Source of the DNA: DATKYQ01 sp035528415
Lineage (GTDB): Bacteria; Myxococcota; B64-G9
DNA: 64,000 bases
Assembly (NCBI GenBank): GCA_035528415.1
Contig: DATKYQ010000002.1
Location: forward strand, 124,001-188,000
Direction of reading: 5' to 3'
The notes under the pieces are model-generated. The model was not told the DNA's origin, did not search any database, and saw nothing but the letters and a program-made list of their open reading frames with translations. The position numbers were made by a program, and so were the translations under genes. This document shows, one piece after another, positions 33,893-43,056 of this stretch. The first letter of the stretch is position 1; each line of letters opens with the position of its first letter.

Positions 33893-36184
33893 CTAGCGGA
33901 TACACACCGCCCGCACCTGGGAGAAGTCGGTCTGTCCGGCCAGCACCTTGATGACTCCGTCCTGCATCAGCGTGGTCATGCCGTCGGCGATCGCCTGCTG
34001 GCGGAGATCTTCCACCGGGGCCTGCTTCTGGATCAGGCGCTTGACTTCGTCGGTGCCGATCATCAGTTCGTGAATGGCCAGCCGGCCGCGATAGCCCGTG
34101 TCGGCGCACTCGGGGCAGCCGACCGGCCGGCGCAGGGTCAGATCCTTGGAATACTTGAAGCCGGTTTTTTCGAAGGCCTGGCTGCCGTAGGACTGAACCA
34201 GCGACTGGAACTCTTCTTCGGAGGGATGATACTCCTGGCCGCAATTCTTGCAGATCCTGCGCACCAGGCGCTGGGCCATGATGCCCAGCATCGAATCGGC
34301 GAAGTTAAAGGCCTCGATCTCCATCTCCAAGAGGCGCGTGACCGTTTCGGGGGCCGAGTTGGTGTGCAGCGTGGACAGCACAAGGTGGCCTGTCAGCGAG
34401 GCCTCGATGCCGATCTCGGCCGTCTCCTGGTCGCGCATCTCGCCGACCATGATCACGTCGGGATCGGCGCGTAAAAAGGCCCGCATGGCCCGGGCGAAGT
34501 TGAGACCGATCTTTGAGCGCATCTGCACCTGGCGCAGCCCCGGCTGGGTGATCTCGACCGGGTCCTCGGCCGTCCAGATCTTGCGTTCGGGAGTGTTGAT
34601 GTGCCCCAGCGCCGAGTGCAGGGTGGTGGTCTTGCCCGAGCCGGTGGGGCCGACGCACAGGATTATGCCGTAAGGTTTCTCGATCACAGAAAGGAACTCG
34701 CGCAGGTTGCGCTCGGAGAAGCCCATGTTTTCGAGCGGAATGGGCTTCGAGGCCGCCAGGATACGCATGACCACGTCTTCCTCGCCGCCGGCGGTGGGTA
34801 CGGTGGCCACGCGCAGCTCGATGGTCTTGCCCTTCATGCGGAACTTTATCTTGCCGTCCTGGGGCAGGCGCCGCTCGGAGATGTCGAGCTGGGACATGAT
34901 CTTCAAGCGCGAGACCAGGGCGGCGCGGTGGCTGGCGGGCACCTCCTGGTAGACGTGACAAACGCCGTCGATTCTGAAACGTATGCGCGCCGGGTGCCCG
35001 GGACCGTAGGGCTCGACATGGATGTCAGAGGCCTCGCGCTTGTAGGCATCGATGATAATCTGGTTGGCCAGCCTGACAACCGCGCTGTCGCCCTCGTCGA
35101 TTTGCTCGCCGCTCTCTTCTACGGGCTGGAGGTCATCCTCGCTGCTCAGCTCGCCCAGGATCTCGGCCACGTCTCCCGCGGGACCATCCTCGGCCATGCC
35201 GTAGGAGTAATTGATGTAGTCGACGATGTCCCGGCGTAAAGCGACCTGCAGCTTGTGGCGGGGTGCGAGTTGCATGATGCGCACGGCGTCCGCCTTGGCC
35301 AGGTCGGAAGGATCCTCGATGGCCACCTTGACGAAGCTGCCCTCGATGGCCAGGGGGGCCACGCAGATGTTCTTGAGATAGTCGTGCTTCAGCCGGGAAC
35401 AAAACTCGGCCGGCATCTTCTGAGTGCCGTCGAAGGAGAAGTATTCACAGCCGTAGAAGTCTGCCAGGCTTTTAAGCGCCTCCTCCTTGGAGATGCGGTA
35501 CTTGTCGACCAGCACCTCGGCCACCGGCAGATTGTTCATCCGCGAGTAGGAAACCGCGTCCTCGAACGCCTTTTCGGAGACCAGCCCCTTGTCGATCAGC
35601 CGCCCGAACTTGTTGGGGCTGGGGCGCGGCTTCATCCGGCGCCGGTTGTAGAAGGCGATCCCCAGTGTGCGGGCCACCTCCTGGGAGGCCTCGGTGTCCT
35701 CTGTGGAAAATGGCTGGCCGTCGTTGCTGTTGAGAAGCTGCAGGACTCCCATCAGGTACTTGTCGTACATGATCGGGGCGGTCAGCACCTGGCGGGTCTT
35801 GAAGCCTGTCTTTGTGTCCCAGCTCGAGTCGAAGGAGAGCTTGGGATGATAGGCCCGAAGCTCGTCGGCGTCGTAGGCGTCGGCGATATTCAGGGTTTGC
35901 CCGGTCAGGGCCACGAAGCCTACCATCGACGAGGTGTTACGCGGAACGCGGATCTCCTTGATCTCGTCGCCCTCCTTGAATTGGCTGTAGACCTGCTGGC
36001 TGTGGGCGTCGACGGCATAGATAGTGATGCGCTGCGCCTCGACCAGGTCGAGAATGCGCGGCCTGACGTTGAGGATGATCTCGGTGATATCATCGGCCTC
36101 GTGAATCAGGTTGATGATTTCGGTGAGTTTCTTCTTGTAGTCGAGTTCGCGCTCGAGATCGGCGGTCTTGGCGGCTGCGGACAT
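33893..36184 (-). CDS. GAF-domain type II secretion/type IV pilus ATPase (GspE/PilB family)
   Basis: A 763-residue assembly ATPase. Residues 1-185 form a GAF domain (ITIYAVDA...GFVALTGQTLNIADAYD). About 195-340 is an MshEN/GSPII_E N1-like region. The ATPase core runs from about 385: Walker A GPTGSGKTTTL near 510, the aspartate box, Walker B (DPDVIMVGEMRD), the histidine box (STLHTNSAPETV), and a tetracysteine zinc site (CKNCG and CPECADTG). GAF-fused members are known in Myxococcota. No other pilus or secretion genes flank it, so its machine is elsewhere. It is convergent to imuB with a 14-bp gap. Confidence 0.9.
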   Translation of the reverse strand: MSAAAKTADLERELDYKKKLTEIINLIHEADDITEIILNVRPRILDLVEAQRITIYAVDAHSQQVYSQFKEGDEIKEIRVPRNTSSMVGFVALTGQTLNIADAYDADELRAYHPKLSFDSSWDTKTGFKTRQVLTAPIMYDKYLMGVLQLLNSNDGQPFSTEDTEASQEVARTLGIAFYNRRRMKPRPSPNKFGRLIDKGLVSEKAFEDAVSYSRMNNLPVAEVLVDKYRISKEEALKSLADFYGCEYFSFDGTQKMPAEFCSRLKHDYLKNICVAPLAIEGSFVKVAIEDPSDLAKADAVRIMQLAPRHKLQVALRRDIVDYINYSYGMAEDGPAGDVAEILGELSSEDDLQPVEESGEQIDEGDSAVVRLANQIIIDAYKREASDIHVEPYGPGHPARIRFRIDGVCHVYQEVPASHRAALVSRLKIMSQLDISERRLPQDGKIKFRMKGKTIELRVATVPTAGGEEDVVMRILAASKPIPLENMGFSERNLREFLSVIEKPYGIILCVGPTGSGKTTTLHSALGHINTPERKIWTAEDPVEITQPGLRQVQMRSKIGLNFARAMRAFLRADPDVIMVGEMRDQETAEIGIEASLTGHLVLSTLHTNSAPETVTRLLEMEIEAFNFADSMLGIMAQRLVRRICKNCGQEYHPSEEEFQSLVQSYGSQAFEKTGFKYSKDLTLRRPVGCPECADTGYRGRLAIHELMIGTDEVKRLIQKQAPVEDLRQQAIADGMTTLMQDGVIKVLAGQTDFSQVRAVCIR

Positions 36185-36314
36185 CGGTTGCCTCCCGTTA
36201 TTGTCGGTGGTCTTGGTGAACTACTATCATGTGTGTAGGCGGGGAGGCAAAGACAAGTTGTTCTGATGCGTTTGTTCGGATAAGCTTCATCGGGCCAGGA
36301 ACGGAGTGAGATCG

Positions 36315-38420
36315 ATGAAGAGAAATTCCGCACTTTGCTTTTTGATTCGAGGATGCCGGCATCTTCTGCTTCCGATTCTCGTAGGCATGCTTGTCGTCCC
36401 CATGGCACTCGGTTGCCAGACCACGTTCAGGGAAAAACGCATCCATCGGGTCCTGATCGAGACCGATCCGCCCGGGGCCCAGGTTTGGTACCAGGACCAG
36501 ACCGGCCAGCATCCGCTTGGCCGGGGGCCGGTTGCCCTGGAGCGCGAATACCAGGTGAACGTCTATAAGTTCAATCCCTGGTGGATTCTGTGGACCGCCT
36601 TGTCGGCCGGGGCCGCCGTCGGCGGCGGGGTCTGGATCGATCGTGCGCCGGGGACCGACGACACCCAGGAGGGCCTGGCCATAAGCCTGATCATTACGGG
36701 CGGGTTGACCTTCCTGACTTCGGCCATGGGCCTTTGGGGCAGCCTGGCTTTGAATGGCGACGAATTCCCAACCACGTCCGTCGATCTCATGTTGGGCGCG
36801 CAGCTCGATGGTTACACCCAGTCCAGCCTGAGCATCAAGATTCCCGACCGGCAGGAGAAGATCAGCATGTTGCTGCACCCGGTGGGCATGGCCGCAAGCG
36901 TGGCCGGGGATCTTAGCATCATCGTCCTGCAGAGCGCGGAGTTCCAACCGGTTTTTCCCCATCGGCTTTTGCGTTATGCCCAACAGGGCCTGGGCAAGAT
37001 CGAGATCGAAAACCGCAGCACTCTGCCCATGGATGTGGAACTGGAACTGACCATCAAGGACTGGGCCGAGCCGGCCCTGAGCAAGGCCGGGCTCGCGCCC
37101 GGCGCCAAGGTCTGGGTGTCCGTCAAGGCGGCCTTTCTGGACAAACTGCTGAGAAATACCGAGCAGCGCACGGTTCAGGCCATCGTGGAGGCACGCTTCG
37201 TCCATGCCGACTTGAAACGATCCATACGCAAGTCCTTTCCGGTGACCCTGCTGGAAGGTAACGCATTTTCCTGGGACCGGCCATCCGGGATCGCGTCTTT
37301 TGTCAACGGACAGGATCCGCAGATTGAAGCCTACGCGACCGAACTCTTCCGCCGGTTCGCGGCCGCTTATCCCGAGCAAGTCCGGGCTTCTCACCCCCTG
37401 CACAACCACTTGCTGGCCCTCTTCGCCTTCCAGGCACTGGCCGAGAGCGGCATCCGCTACAAGCCCGACACGGAGCGGCCCTTCGGCAGCTTGACCCAAG
37501 GGGCAATCGATACGGTGCAGTTCCCGTCCCAAACCTTGCAGCGCAAGGTGGGCGATTGCGATGATCTGGCCGTGCTCTATGCCTCGCTGCTGGAGGCCTT
37601 GGGTGTGCCTGCCGCCCTGGTGCCGGTCACGGGCCATGTTTTTGCCATGTACGACTCCGGCCTGCGCAAGGAAAACCGCGCGGCGTTCCCTGTGGATGCG
37701 GCCAAGACCGTGATACGGGGCGAGAGCCTGTGGGTACCGGTGGAAACCACGCTTTTAGGCAGGGCCAGGCGCTTTGAAGAGGCCTGGATGGCCGGGGCGG
37801 AGAACTACAAGGGCAAGTACAAGGTGGCTGCCGAAGACGTGGTGGAGATTCGCCCAAACTGGGTCGATTTCCCTCCGGTGGCCTTGGAGTCTCAGGCCGG
37901 GGCGGTCAAAAAGGTTCGCGTGGAGCAGGCCTCGGCGGACAGTCGCCGCATGCTGAAGGCCTATCTGGCGCGGGTGAACAAGCTGGCAGGACGGAGCCGG
38001 GGCCTGGCCCAGGCCGAGTCCCTGGTCGAGGCCGGTATGTTCAATGACGCCGCCAAGATCTTCGCAAGAGTTTTGGCCAAGAAAAAGAGCTATCGTGGCC
38101 GCTACGGCCTGGCCGTGGCCCTGGCCGGCGGCGGCCGGATGCTGAAGGCCCTGGTTGCTTTCCAGGATGCTTTAGCCATGGCGCCGGACAAGCAGGCCCG
38201 CTTCAATTGCGAGTTGGCCATCGCCCAGTGCTACAAGGTCAACGGCAACCTGCCCAAGGCGCGCAAATACTTGAAAAAAGCCCTGGCCATCAACCCGGCC
38301 ACGAAATTCGACTCACGCTATCGAGCCCTGTTCGTCTACCTGAAGCAGGACGACAAGACCAAGGCCGCCGGCGCCGAAGAAACTCCGCGTTTCTTCCAGG
38401 AGATGCTGAGCGGGATGTAA
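36315..38420 (+). CDS. Lipoprotein with PEGA-like, transglutaminase-like and TPR regions
   Basis: A 701-residue exported protein. The signal peptide ends in a lipobox (MALGC). Residues 40-85 look like a PEGA domain (VLIETDPPGAQVWYQD). One or two hydrophobic stretches lie at about 95-145. The middle (about 390-500) carries a transglutaminase-like catalytic region: GDCDDLAVLYASLLEALGVPAAL with the cysteine, and HVFAMYD with the histidine. The C-terminal 150 residues are TPR-like (MFNDAAKIFARVLA...ARFNCELAIAQCYKVNG). Such proteins may cross-link or cleave envelope proteins; the target is unknown. ATG at 36315 follows GGAGTGAG; GTG at 36306 is the alternative. Confidence 0.75.
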   Translation: MKRNSALCFLIRGCRHLLLPILVGMLVVPMALGCQTTFREKRIHRVLIETDPPGAQVWYQDQTGQHPLGRGPVALEREYQVNVYKFNPWWILWTALSAGAAVGGGVWIDRAPGTDDTQEGLAISLIITGGLTFLTSAMGLWGSLALNGDEFPTTSVDLMLGAQLDGYTQSSLSIKIPDRQEKISMLLHPVGMAASVAGDLSIIVLQSAEFQPVFPHRLLRYAQQGLGKIEIENRSTLPMDVELELTIKDWAEPALSKAGLAPGAKVWVSVKAAFLDKLLRNTEQRTVQAIVEARFVHADLKRSIRKSFPVTLLEGNAFSWDRPSGIASFVNGQDPQIEAYATELFRRFAAAYPEQVRASHPLHNHLLALFAFQALAESGIRYKPDTERPFGSLTQGAIDTVQFPSQTLQRKVGDCDDLAVLYASLLEALGVPAALVPVTGHVFAMYDSGLRKENRAAFPVDAAKTVIRGESLWVPVETTLLGRARRFEEAWMAGAENYKGKYKVAAEDVVEIRPNWVDFPPVALESQAGAVKKVRVEQASADSRRMLKAYLARVNKLAGRSRGLAQAESLVEAGMFNDAAKIFARVLAKKKSYRGRYGLAVALAGGGRMLKALVAFQDALAMAPDKQARFNCELAIAQCYKVNGNLPKARKYLKKALAINPATKFDSRYRALFVYLKQDDKTKAAGAEETPRFFQEMLSGM

Positions 38421-38530
38421 ACCGGGTGCCGGGGATTGGAATAGCTTCGCAAGCATCGTCGAAGTTACTGGTACTGCTGTTGGAACGTCCAGTGTCCTTG
38501 CGCTCCTGGATGTAAGTATGCATATTGTGG

Positions 38531-38559
38531 TTGACAGCCGCAATTAACCATGCTAATTG
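38531..38559 (+). promoter_or_regulatory. Candidate promoter of the AAA/DUF4143 gene
   Basis: A perfect TTGACA (38531-38536), 17 bp, then TAATTG preceded by TG (extended -10), ending 6 nt before the ATG at 38566. The -10 is poor. Confidence 0.3.
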
Positions 38560-38565
38560 TAGGTC

Positions 38566-39879
38566 ATGACGGCATATAGCATGGATCGTTCCCTGCTGGT
38601 AACTCTACAGATCCACAATCCGTGGCTGGAGCGGCCGGGCGAGCAAGCGAAGCTTCTGACCGTCGATTTCCCTTCTCCCTTCTTGCCCCGCAGTAGACGA
38701 CTTGTCGCCGGAGCCGGCAGGGCCGAGTTGGTAGTCGGGCCCAGGCAAGCCGGAAAGTCCACCTGGATTAGACACAGCCTGTCCGGGCAAACCGCGCCCG
38801 TGTTGATCTTACACGCCGAGGAACCCCGCGTCCGCGAGCTTTGCCGCTCGCCGGCCGAAGCCCTGCACGCGCTCCAGCCCGTCCTAAGCGACGATACCCT
38901 GCTGGTACTGGAAGAGGTTCAGCACCTTGCCGACGCCCCGTTGTTCATCAAGGGGCTCGTGGATCTCCAGCCCAGGCGAAGGATCGTGGTCACGGGAAGT
39001 TCTTCCTTCCAGTTCCAATCGAAGACCACGGAGTCGCTGGCCGGCCGCGCAAGAAGGACCCTCATGCTTCCGTTTTCGATGGAGGAGATCTCGACGATCG
39101 CCAATCGAGAGCGGGTTGCCCCGATAGTCGAGGAAGAGTTGCGCTCTCTCTGGTCCAGGTTGCTAGTTTTCGGGGGCTACCCGAGGCCCTGGTTCGACCC
39201 GGAGCCGGTCTCGGAGTTACACCGTCTGGCCGAGTCCTTTGTCCTCAAGGATGCCTCGGACCTGCACACGATCGACCGGCCGGACGCATTTCGCAAGCTG
39301 CTCGAGTTGGCCGCCGCCGATGTTGGGAACCTGGTCAATCTGTCCGCCTGGGCGTCCCATGCCGGAGTTTCCCGGGATACGGTGGCCCGCTACCTGGAAA
39401 TCGCCGCGGATGCGCATATCCTACGTTTGGTTCCGCCGTTTCGAGGAGGAAAGCGGGCAGAGATAACCGGTACCCCCAAGGTGTACCTGATCGACAATGG
39501 TTTGCGCAACACGCTGTTTGCCGGTTTCGGGCGGGTGGATCAACGCGCGGACGCCGGAGCCTTATGGGAAAACGCGGTATTCTCGGAGCTGTTGAAACGC
39601 ACACGGCTGCTGGACGAGATCTACTTCTGGCGCACGAAAAACGGCGCCGAGGTCGATTTCGTCGTGCGCCGGGACCAGAAGCTGCTTGCCCTGCAAGTAA
39701 AATCCGGCATGCCGGCCCGCCCGCAACTCGGCCGGGCCGCCCGGAGCTTCATCCGGGCTTATCGCCCGGAGTGCTTCGGCGTCATCAACGGTTCGATCAA
39801 TCACGACGACACCCTGGATGGAGTACCGATTCGTTATCGGCGACCCTGGGAGATCGGAGAGTTGCTCAAGATCACTTGA
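38566..39879 (+). CDS. AAA_14/DUF4143 family ATPase
   Basis: A 437-residue cytosolic ATPase. Walker A is VVGPRQAGKSTWIRH near residue 60 and Walker B is LLVLEEVQHL near 110. A sensor-type VTGSSSFQF follows. The C-terminal DUF4143 domain includes a PD-(D/E)XK-nuclease-like signature (FWRTKNGAEVDFVVRRD...ALQVKS). This family is widespread and poorly understood. A second ATG at 38581 is possible. The last codons overlap the -35 element of dnaE2, so it reads directly into the dnaE2 promoter. Confidence 0.85.
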   Translation: MTAYSMDRSLLVTLQIHNPWLERPGEQAKLLTVDFPSPFLPRSRRLVAGAGRAELVVGPRQAGKSTWIRHSLSGQTAPVLILHAEEPRVRELCRSPAEALHALQPVLSDDTLLVLEEVQHLADAPLFIKGLVDLQPRRRIVVTGSSSFQFQSKTTESLAGRARRTLMLPFSMEEISTIANRERVAPIVEEELRSLWSRLLVFGGYPRPWFDPEPVSELHRLAESFVLKDASDLHTIDRPDAFRKLLELAAADVGNLVNLSAWASHAGVSRDTVARYLEIAADAHILRLVPPFRGGKRAEITGTPKVYLIDNGLRNTLFAGFGRVDQRADAGALWENAVFSELLKRTRLLDEIYFWRTKNGAEVDFVVRRDQKLLALQVKSGMPARPQLGRAARSFIRAYRPECFGVINGSINHDDTLDGVPIRYRRPWEIGELLKIT

Positions 39880-39904
39880 ATACTACTCATCCGTTCAGTA
39901 TTAT
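39876..39904 (+). promoter_or_regulatory. dnaE2 promoter with LexA-type SOS box
   Basis: TTGAAT (39876-39881) and TATTAT (39899-39904) are 17 bp apart. The spacer at 39883-39898 reads CTACTCATCCGTTCAG, again 15 of 17 to the M. xanthus LexA consensus as I recall it, with the same two mismatches as at imuA. The -10 ends 8 nt before the ATG at 39913, so the mRNA would be leaderless or nearly so. An AATACT...AGTATT inverted repeat spans the site. Confidence 0.7.
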
Positions 39905-39912
39905 GACTGGTC

Positions 39913-42900
39913 ATGGACGACTTCGTCGAACTTGGCTGCGCCAGCGCCTTCAGCTTTCTCGAGGGTGCTTCGGCTCCCGAAGACCTGGTGGCGGTCGCCG
40001 CCGATCTCGGTATGGATACACTGGCCATATGCGATCGCGACGGGTTGTACGGCGCTCCGCGCTTTTTCCGGGCCGCACGCGAGGCCGGCCTGCGCCCGAT
40101 CGTCGGGGCCGAGCTGACGCTGGCCAATTGTAGCCTGCGCTTTCTGGTCAAGAACGTTTGCGGCTACAAGAACCTTTGCCGGCTTATAACCCGGGGACAC
40201 CGGGGACGGCCCAAGGGACAGGCGGAAGTCGATCTCGATCTGGTCGAGGAGTTTTCCGCGGGGCTTATCTGCCTGGCCGCGGGTGGCTGCGGTAAGGAGC
40301 GCCGGCTACTCGACAGGCTCGTCGGGATCTTCGGGCGAGGCGATCTGTGGCTGGAGATCGGCCGGCACCTCGATCGTGAAGAGACGCTGCGCAACCGGGC
40401 GCTTGTGGAAATGTCTTCGCGCCTGGGAATCGGCCTGCTGGCCTCGAACGACGTGTGCTACGCCCGTGCAAGCGAGCGCCGCATACAGGACGTCTTTACC
40501 TGCATTCGCGAGAAAGTCACGCTGGCCGAGGCCGGCAGGCGCCTTTACGCAAACGCCGAGCGGCATCTCAAGTCGCAGGCGCGGATAGCCGAGCTTTTTT
40601 CCGACCTGCCGCAGGCCGTGCGCAACACCCGCGCCGTGGCCGAACGCTGCGCTTTCAGCCTGAGCGAGCTCGATTACCATTTCCCGGACTTTCCAGTCCC
40701 CGGCGGCGAGACGCAGTTTTCCTACCTGCACTACCTGGCCCAGGCCGGCGCCCGGCGGCGCTACCGGCCGCTTGCGCCCCGGCACATGCGGCAGCTCGAT
40801 AAAGAACTTATGCTGATCGCCAAGCTCGAGATGGAGGGCTACTTCTTGCTGGTCTGGGACATTTGCCGCTTCTGCCGTGAGTCGGGCATCCTGGTTCAGG
40901 GACGGGGGTCTGCCGCCAACAGCGCGGTCTGCTACGTGCTGGGCATCACCGCGGTGGATCCGGTGGGCATGGATCTGCTCTTCGAGCGCTTCCTCTCGGA
41001 AGAGCGCGGCAACTGGCCCGATATCGACCTCGACCTTCCCTCGGGCGATCAGCGCGAGAAAGTCATTCAATACGTCTACCGTCGTTATGGTCAGTTTGGT
41101 GCAAAGAGCGCACTGACGGCCAACGTGATTACCTACAAGCTGCGCAGCACGGTGCGCGAAGTGGGCAAGGTGTTGGGGCTTCCCGGCGCGCGCCTGGCCG
41201 GTATGCTTTCGGCACACGCCGGCACGGACGTCGACTTGGCCGCCGCGGCCTCATCGGCCGGGTTCGACACAAGCGACAGGCGCGTTGCATTGCTTATCGA
41301 ACTGGTCTCAAAGATGCGCCACCTGCCGCGACACTTGGGCCAGCACAGCGGAGGGATGGTCATCTCCCGCGGGCGGCTCGACGAGGTGGTGCCGATCGAG
41401 CCGGCCGCCATGCCGGGACGCAGCGTGATCCAGTGGGACAAGGACGACTGCGCCGATTTGGGTATCATCAAGGTCGACCTGCTGGGCTTGGGAATGCTTA
41501 GGGCGATCGAGGAGGCCATTCCCCTGGTGCGGGCACACGAGGGAGTGGAGATCGACCTGGCCCACCTGCCCGCAGATGACCCTGCGGTCTACGCCATGCT
41601 GCGGCGGGCGGACACGGTGGGTGTCTTCCAGGTCGAAAGCCGCGCCCAGATGAACACCCTGCCGCGCATGCAGCCGCGCTGTTTCTACGATCTGGTGGTC
41701 GAGGTGGCCCTCATCCGGCCCGGGCCGATCGTCGGCAAGAAGGTCCATCCATACCTGGAAAGAAGAGCCGGGAGGGAGCCTGTGACCTATCCCCATCCCA
41801 GCCTGAAACCCATTCTCGAGCGCACGCTGGGAATTCCTCTGTTCCAGGAGCAGGCCATGCGCATAGCCATGCAGGCGGCCGGCTACACGGTTGGGCAGGC
41901 GGAGCAACTGCGCCAGGCCATGGGTCACCGGCGCTCGCTCGAGCAGAAGGCGCTGCACGAAGAAAAGCTCCGCGCCGGTCTCGCCGCCCGCGGAATCAGC
42001 GGCCCGGCGGCCGACGAGATCATCGAGTCGTTCGGTTCGTTTTTCGGCCTGTACGGTTTTCCAGAGTCGCACGCGGCCAGCTTTGCGCTGATTGTCTACG
42101 CCTCGGCCTATCTCAAGGTCCACCACCCGGCGGCTTTCACCTGCGCGCTTCTGAACGCCTGGCCGATGGGGTTCTATCATCCGGCAACGATCATCAGAGA
42201 CGCCAAGCGGCACGGGCAGAGCGTGCGCGAGATCGACGCCTGCCGCTCCGGTTGGAAATGCACAATCGATCCCGACGGGGCGGTCAGGCTCGGGCTGCGC
42301 TTCGTGGTCGGTTTGCGCCGCGAGGCCGGCGAGCGCATTGTATCCGAGCGTCGGCGTCGGCGCTTCGCCGACCTGAAAGACCTGAAGAACCGTTGTCGTC
42401 TGCGAAGCCGCGAAATGGATGTCCTGGCCGAGTTGGGGGCTTTCTCCGGCCTGGGGCTTTCGCGGCGCGAGGCGCTCTGGCAGGTGGCCGCCCTGGACGA
42501 CTCCGGGCGCGGGCTGATCGATCGCCTGCCTCTACCCAGCGACAAGTGTCCCTTGCCGCGTATGGACGCGCGCGGGCGCACCGCGGCCGACTACCGCAAC
42601 AGCGGCATGACGGTCGGGCCGCATCCCGTGGCCCACCTGCGCTCCTGGCTGCGCGGGCGGGGAGTGCTGCCGGCCGCCGCGCTCGAAAAGCAGCCGCACG
42701 GGCGGATGCTAAAAGTGGCCGGCCAGGTGATCACCCGCCAGCGCCCGCGAAGCGCCCGGGGAATGTGTTTTCTGACAATCGAGGACGAGAGCGGCCTGGC
42801 CAACGTGGTGATCACCCCGGATGTCTTCGAGCGCCAGCGCCTGCTGGTGGTGTCCTCGGCGGCCCTGATCGTCTCGGGCCGGCTCGAGTGCCATAAGGGC

Positions 42901-42981
42901 GTTACCAACCTGCGCGCCACGCGGTTCGAATCGATCGACGAAAACGATACCCCATCCACGCCGTCGCACGACTTTCGTTGA
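39913..42981 (+). CDS. dnaE2: Error-prone DNA polymerase DnaE2
   Basis: DnaE2 is the error-prone C-family polymerase of the SOS mutasome and works with ImuA and ImuB. The 1,022-residue protein has an N-terminal PHP domain (ELGCASAFSFLEGAS...AICDRDGLYGAPRF), the C-family catalytic aspartates D370 and D372 in PDIDLD and D522 in KVDLLGLG, a helix-hairpin-helix region, and a C-terminal OB fold (MLKVAGQVITRQRP...MCFLTIEDESGLANVVI). Length fits DnaE2 (about 1,050) rather than DnaE1 (about 1,160). It is 6 kb from imuAB but under a matching LexA-box promoter. No Shine-Dalgarno is present before the ATG. Confidence 0.95.
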   Translation: MDDFVELGCASAFSFLEGASAPEDLVAVAADLGMDTLAICDRDGLYGAPRFFRAAREAGLRPIVGAELTLANCSLRFLVKNVCGYKNLCRLITRGHRGRPKGQAEVDLDLVEEFSAGLICLAAGGCGKERRLLDRLVGIFGRGDLWLEIGRHLDREETLRNRALVEMSSRLGIGLLASNDVCYARASERRIQDVFTCIREKVTLAEAGRRLYANAERHLKSQARIAELFSDLPQAVRNTRAVAERCAFSLSELDYHFPDFPVPGGETQFSYLHYLAQAGARRRYRPLAPRHMRQLDKELMLIAKLEMEGYFLLVWDICRFCRESGILVQGRGSAANSAVCYVLGITAVDPVGMDLLFERFLSEERGNWPDIDLDLPSGDQREKVIQYVYRRYGQFGAKSALTANVITYKLRSTVREVGKVLGLPGARLAGMLSAHAGTDVDLAAAASSAGFDTSDRRVALLIELVSKMRHLPRHLGQHSGGMVISRGRLDEVVPIEPAAMPGRSVIQWDKDDCADLGIIKVDLLGLGMLRAIEEAIPLVRAHEGVEIDLAHLPADDPAVYAMLRRADTVGVFQVESRAQMNTLPRMQPRCFYDLVVEVALIRPGPIVGKKVHPYLERRAGREPVTYPHPSLKPILERTLGIPLFQEQAMRIAMQAAGYTVGQAEQLRQAMGHRRSLEQKALHEEKLRAGLAARGISGPAADEIIESFGSFFGLYGFPESHAASFALIVYASAYLKVHHPAAFTCALLNAWPMGFYHPATIIRDAKRHGQSVREIDACRSGWKCTIDPDGAVRLGLRFVVGLRREAGERIVSERRRRRFADLKDLKNRCRLRSREMDVLAELGAFSGLGLSRREALWQVAALDDSGRGLIDRLPLPSDKCPLPRMDARGRTAADYRNSGMTVGPHPVAHLRSWLRGRGVLPAAALEKQPHGRMLKVAGQVITRQRPRSARGMCFLTIEDESGLANVVITPDVFERQRLLVVSSAALIVSGRLECHKGVTNLRATRFESIDENDTPSTPSHDFR

Positions 42982-43056
42982 ACTCACATTTTCTTGTTGT
43001 CCTGCCGGCGCTGTAGTAACTGGTCTGCACTGTAACGTTGTGCGAAAGGATACGAA

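Noticed and set aside
42982..43056. Molybdenum-cofactor riboswitch upstream of tupA
   Set aside because: The 75-bp gap has no conserved stem set; only a small GCAC/GTGC symmetry, too weak to call.
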